Shown: positions 63,502 to 64,000 of the stretch, one piece after another
Position numbering within the stretch: position 1 is the stretch's first letter
How the letters are laid out: each line of letters opens with the position of its first letter
NCBI RefSeq assembly: GCF_028993635.1
Contig: NZ_CP118631.1
Location: forward strand, 6,076,001 to 6,140,000
Reading direction: 5' to 3'
Source: Mucilaginibacter sp. SJ
GTDB taxonomy: Bacteria > Bacteroidota > Bacteroidia > Sphingobacteriales > Sphingobacteriaceae
DNA: 64,000 nt
Notes under the pieces: generated by a model
What the model saw: only the letters and a program-made list of their open reading frames with translations
Databases searched by the model: none
What the model was told of the DNA's origin: nothing
Made by a program: the position numbers and the translations under genes

Positions 63502-64000
63502 ATGAAAAAAGTTATAAATCTTATATTATTTACACTGATTGCTCTGATCCATTCGAGCTTCGGTCAGTCCTCCGTACGTGACCAAAGTGTACGTTACCAG
63601 GAAGAACGTATGGTTTATCTGCAATGGGATCAAAACAAGTTCACGCCGAAAGCAGGATTTCTTAGTCTCAATCCGTATTACTGGCTCACCTGGGGGGTGT
63701 TCCACCCCAGCTATCACAAAAAAGATCTGCGCCCACTGAGTGCGACGGGGCCGCAAACCCAACGGCTTGCGCTGGTTGGTGCCATGAATAATGCGGATAA
63801 TAAGTACAAGCTGCAATCAGATACTGTCAGAAATACTGCGCTATCTGAAATAGCTAACCAGTCCGGTTTAATTTCAAGTACTGATCCTTTATGGCAATTG
63901 TATTATAGTAATGAGCTTAAACCCGTGCTGGATAATTCGGTGACCTCCATATTAACCGGTTTTTCGCCGCAGGTCAGCGCTAAACTGGTTTCTGAAGGTT
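63502..64000 (+). CDS. Secreted conjugation-operon protein, 3' end outside window
   Basis: ATG at 63502; the frame is open to the window edge (166 codons visible). It has a signal peptide (1-21, SSFGQ), then SVRYQEERMVYLQWDQNKFTP and a Trp/Tyr-rich segment. Position suggests a TraJ-neighbour transfer protein. It lies 56 nt after paralog 3. Confidence 0.6.
   Translation, partial: MKKVINLILFTLIALIHSSFGQSSVRDQSVRYQEERMVYLQWDQNKFTPKAGFLSLNPYYWLTWGVFHPSYHKKDLRPLSATGPQTQRLALVGAMNNADNKYKLQSDTVRNTALSEIANQSGLISSTDPLWQLYYSNELKPVLDNSVTSILTGFSPQVSAKLVSEG

Noticed and set aside
1..64000. tRNA, rRNA, IS transposase, integrase or attachment sites
   Set aside because: I saw no clover-leaf tRNA, transposase or tyrosine recombinase product. 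The element ends must lie outside the window.

Overview
The window looks like a large part of an integrative conjugative element (ICE) or conjugative plasmid from a Bacteroidota organism, most likely a Sphingobacteriaceae member (Pedobacter/Mucilaginibacter-like). The evidence is the Bacteroidota-type transfer genes (DUF4134, DUF4133, TraG), a SusC/SusD pair, a PRTRC locus, DUF6520 and LytTR/LytS genes, and a TAnnTTTG-type promoter. Neither element end, nor an integrase, nor a tRNA gene is visible, so the element runs past both edges.

Layout. (1) 1-6.8 kb: a truncated gene, ssb, two unknowns, then the PRTRC operon (E, C, a 58-aa protein, F-like, B, ThiF). This is a ubiquitin-like conjugation cassette (Ub-like, E2-like and E1-like proteins), followed by a DarG-type macro-domain protein. 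The start of PRTRC E is broken by an apparent 1-base deletion in a T tract. (2) 6.8-26 kb: a cargo island of probable defence genes: RES-domain toxin, Mrr-like nuclease, a STAND/TPR operon with a matching short motif in the adjacent small protein, a secreted caspase with an outer-membrane-type partner, and a four-gene DUF262/DUF262-DUF1524/PtuA-like/PtuB-like operon. (3) 26-30 kb: two paralogous tail-to-tail gene pairs (small alpha-CTD-like protein facing a ~390-aa protein) around an XRE regulator with a perfect 14-bp palindromic operator. (4) 30-42 kb: a lanthipeptide-type locus: a 52-aa precursor gene, a LytS/LytTR two-component system, a full-length LanB dehydratase, a MauE-like protein, a DUF6520 peptide, SusD, SusC and a TlpA-like thioredoxin. 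No LanC is present. (5) 42-52 kb: more defence-type cargo: an HTH protein, a DUF262 + HEPN pair behind a palindromic operator, a SIR2 protein, and an AAA+/subtilase pair resembling IetAS. (6) 52-64 kb: mobilisation and transfer: primase-like protein, MobC-like protein with candidate oriT hairpins, a DPPY methyltransferase, relaxase, ParA-type ATPase, and the tra operon through TraG and three paralogous periplasmic proteins, with an MT-A70-like gene inside it.

The most unusual signal is a 400-nt gene-free tract (54697-55096) directly before the relaxase. It reads as 50 consecutive 8-nt units with no indel, consensus G-(A/T/G)-T-A-N-N-C-N. It is not coding, not CRISPR and not helical-period spaced. 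Other non-coding signals are two long-stem structured elements (24830-24902 and 42674-42774), several clear terminators, and operators next to regulator genes.

All function calls come from reading motifs by eye. No database search was run.
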